DNA of 50,272 nucleotides. It comes from an uncultured Bacillota bacterium. Its GTDB lineage: Bacteria > Bacillota > Clostridia > Oscillospirales > Oscillospiraceae. Numbering within the stretch: the first letter of the stretch is position 1; each line of letters starts with the position of its first letter. Below the pieces are notes generated by a model, which saw only the letters and a program-made list of their open reading frames with translations, was not told the DNA's origin and did no database searches. This document shows, in pieces, positions 48,544 to 50,272 of this stretch. The DNA lies in the NCBI GenBank assembly GCA_947383275.1, contig CANDCW010000011.1, positions 1 to 50,272 on the forward strand, in the 5' to 3' direction. The translations under genes and the position numbers were made by a program.

Positions 48544-50272
48544 TTAAGCGGCCCGCTGTTCTGTCGCTGTGGGAATGGGCCGCAGGGGCCGTACCTCCAG
48601 GGGCGCGCCGTGGACGCACTTGGCCATGATGACCTGCCCGGTAGGCCGCACGTTGGCCAGGTCGTCCACCGATTCCATGTTGTCCACGAAAACCGGATAG
48701 TTGCGCCCGGTCAGCCGTTTCACCAGCTCGGACACCTCCATCCCCGCCCGGATCTTCTCGGACAGGGACAGCCGGTCATACCGACGGCCGTTGTAGGTGA
48801 ACTTGAAAGCTGCCTTCTGCTCTCCGCTGGTCTTCATCACGTCGTACAGCGAGATGGCCACCCTGTTCATCTTCAGGGCCTCAAAGGTGAGCTCCGCCCG
48901 CTTTCTGGCGTAGATGACCACGTTGGAGATCAGAACCTTCAAAGCCTTGACCTTCTGCTGGGCCTGGGTGATCTGGCTGTCAAAGTCGGGCTGTTCCCGC
49001 TCAACGGCCTTCCGGGCCGCGGCCAACTCCGCCGCGCACCGCTGAAGCTCATCCTTGCAGGCCAACAGGCGGTCATATTCCTGCTGTGACAGATTGCCGT
49101 ACTCCAGGCTGGCGGACAACCGCTGAATCTGTTCTCTCAGATTGTCCGTCTGTCCGTCTGCTGTCAGCTTGTCCCGCCGCTTGGTGAGTGCGTCGATCTC
49201 ATCCTGCATCTTGATGATGTCCTCCGCCTGGAACTGGTCAAAAACCGCCTGGTCCTTGGCCTCCTGTTCCTGTAGCTGCGCCACCTGAATCCGCTGGCTC
49301 CGGCCATTGGCAACAATATGGTTGATAGCCGTCTGGATTGCCACCTGCACCTCGGGCAGGTTTTCTTCCGTTACCGGCCGGCGGCAGGTGGGGCAGGAGA
49401 TACCGGGAACAAAGGCCTTCAAAATCTGGTTTTCCCGCTGGTACTGTTTGCCCAGCTCCTGGACCCTGGCGTTGGCCTGGGCGATCTCCTGAGTGAACTT
49501 GGGCTGATACTGCTGCGCCCGGCGCTGGGCCTGTTTCTGGCTCAAAGCCAGAATGTCAGCGTCAATCTGGGCCGTACTGCTGCCCTGGGCCGCTTCGTTG
49601 TATCGGGTGCTCAGCGCAACCAAGTCAGACTCCATCCGGGCGCGGTCCAGTCCGGCAAAGCGCTTGTCCTCCAGGGCTTTCAGTTCGCTGTCAAGCCGGC
49701 TGTAACGCTCCGTCAGAGCGGCAGCGGACTGCCGCTGGGCCTCAGCCTGGGTAACAGCCTGGTCCTTCTGGCCCTGGAGGTAGATCATGTGCTCCTCCAG
49801 CTTCCGAATTTCCTCCCGCCTGTTTTTCAGAACAGCGTCGGGAGAGGGAATCTCCACACCCTCCAAGGCAGCCTGAACGCCGTCGGAAAGCTGTCCCATC
49901 ACGGTTTCGTGAGGAATCATAGGCAGGTACATCTCCAGCAGGTTTTTGCCCTCATCCCCCAGCTCCTCAATAAAATAGAGGGGGTTGAAGATGGACAGGA
50001 ACATATCCCGCTCGCCGAACATATCCGTCAGATCCATCTGGCGAATCTCATAGCGGTCATAGTGGATGGTCATGCGGTTTTTTTGCGGGTCCGGGTCAGC
50101 TCATGGGGCGCGCCCGTCTCATCCAAAAATCGGAGGGAGACGGAGACCTCGGGCTGGACCTCGTTGTGCAGCTTGTCGATGCCGCGCTCCCCGAAAAAGG
50201 GCAGGCCCGTAATCGCAAAGGCGATGGCGTCGGCAATGCTGGTTTTGCCCAGGCCGTTGCCGCCGGTGATGG
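48544..50272 (-). pseudogene. Rad50/SMC-like ATPase, frameshifted at A7 and cut by the window edge
   Basis: At the right edge the minus frame reads ITGGNGLGKTSIADAIAFAI, a Walker A motif, then continues to TRTRKK and a stop (TGA at 50070-50072). Just before that stop, a run of seven A (plus-strand T at 50078-50084) breaks the frame; one more A would join it to the 509-residue frame RMTIHYDRYEIRQMDLTDMF that ends at 48544. That part holds long coiled coils around a zinc-hook CPTC (residues 227-230), a signature-like RLSLSEKIRAG and a Walker B YPVFVDNME. The whole is a Rad50-like element ATPase. It may be a true mutation, a sequencing error or transcript slippage. The N-terminus lies outside the window. 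Confidence 0.8.

Overview
The window looks like chromosomal DNA of a gut Firmicute in the Clostridia (Oscillospiraceae-like). The reasons are strong AGGAGG-type ribosome sites, Gram-positive lipoproteins, a binding-protein-dependent sugar importer without its own ATPase, and integrative-element genes typical of that group. This is inferred from gene content, not from a marker gene. No rRNA, tRNA or CRISPR array was seen.

Layout: (1) 1-2723, minus strand: a solute-binding lipoprotein followed by a methyl-accepting chemotaxis protein that runs off the left edge. (2) 2941-5420: a scrap-yard of mobile DNA, with an IS5-type transposase tail, a Phd/ParE-type toxin-antitoxin pair, a RepA_N-type initiator fragment and a chimeric ORF. 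(3) 5396-19634: an island with a gamma-glutamyl theme. It holds a flavodoxin-like reductase, an aspartoacylase-like deacylase, a 48-residue membrane protein, a DctM-only TRAP-type permease, a DUF6305-like lipoprotein, two gamma-glutamyltransferases (one frameshifted, one lacking its N-terminus), poly-gamma-glutamate genes pgsB (truncated), pgsC and a PgsW-like gene, a response regulator, a histidine kinase fused to part of a gamma-glutamyl hydrolase, a LysR regulator and an SDR. Three copies of a 43-bp motif link the reductase, the kinase and the LysR/SDR pair into a probable regulon. (4) 19793-29180: an integrative-element end with a truncated large serine recombinase, three intact overlapping large serine recombinases, a small DUF6870-like gene, a frameshifted sigma-like gene, an orphan response regulator and a structured RNA remnant that may be HEARO-like.

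(5) 29195-39789: a sucrose/fructan locus. Minus-strand genes encode two permeases, a binding protein, a cytoplasmic GH32 beta-fructosidase, a fructokinase and a surface GH32-like lipoprotein. The divergent plus-strand operon encodes a LacI regulator, a YesL-like membrane protein and an unknown anchored protein. The intergenic region carries two good promoters, a LacI-type operator candidate and a large structured leader. (6) 39858-45689: a GH31 alpha-glucosidase and a four-gene ABC export operon that contains an aminoglycoside-phosphotransferase-like kinase. (7) 45840-50272: part of another integrative element, with an unknown protein paralogous to the chimeric ORF of region 2, a second unknown protein, a CHC2-zinc-finger primase-like protein and a Rad50-like ATPase with a frameshift at an A7 run.

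How the genes may work together: in region 3, gamma-glutamyl polymer or peptides would be made or imported, cleaved by GGT at the surface, carried in by the permease and processed inside. Several key parts are broken, so this copy appears to be decaying. In region 5, sucrose or fructo-oligosaccharides would be trimmed at the surface, imported, split by GH32 and phosphorylated by fructokinase.
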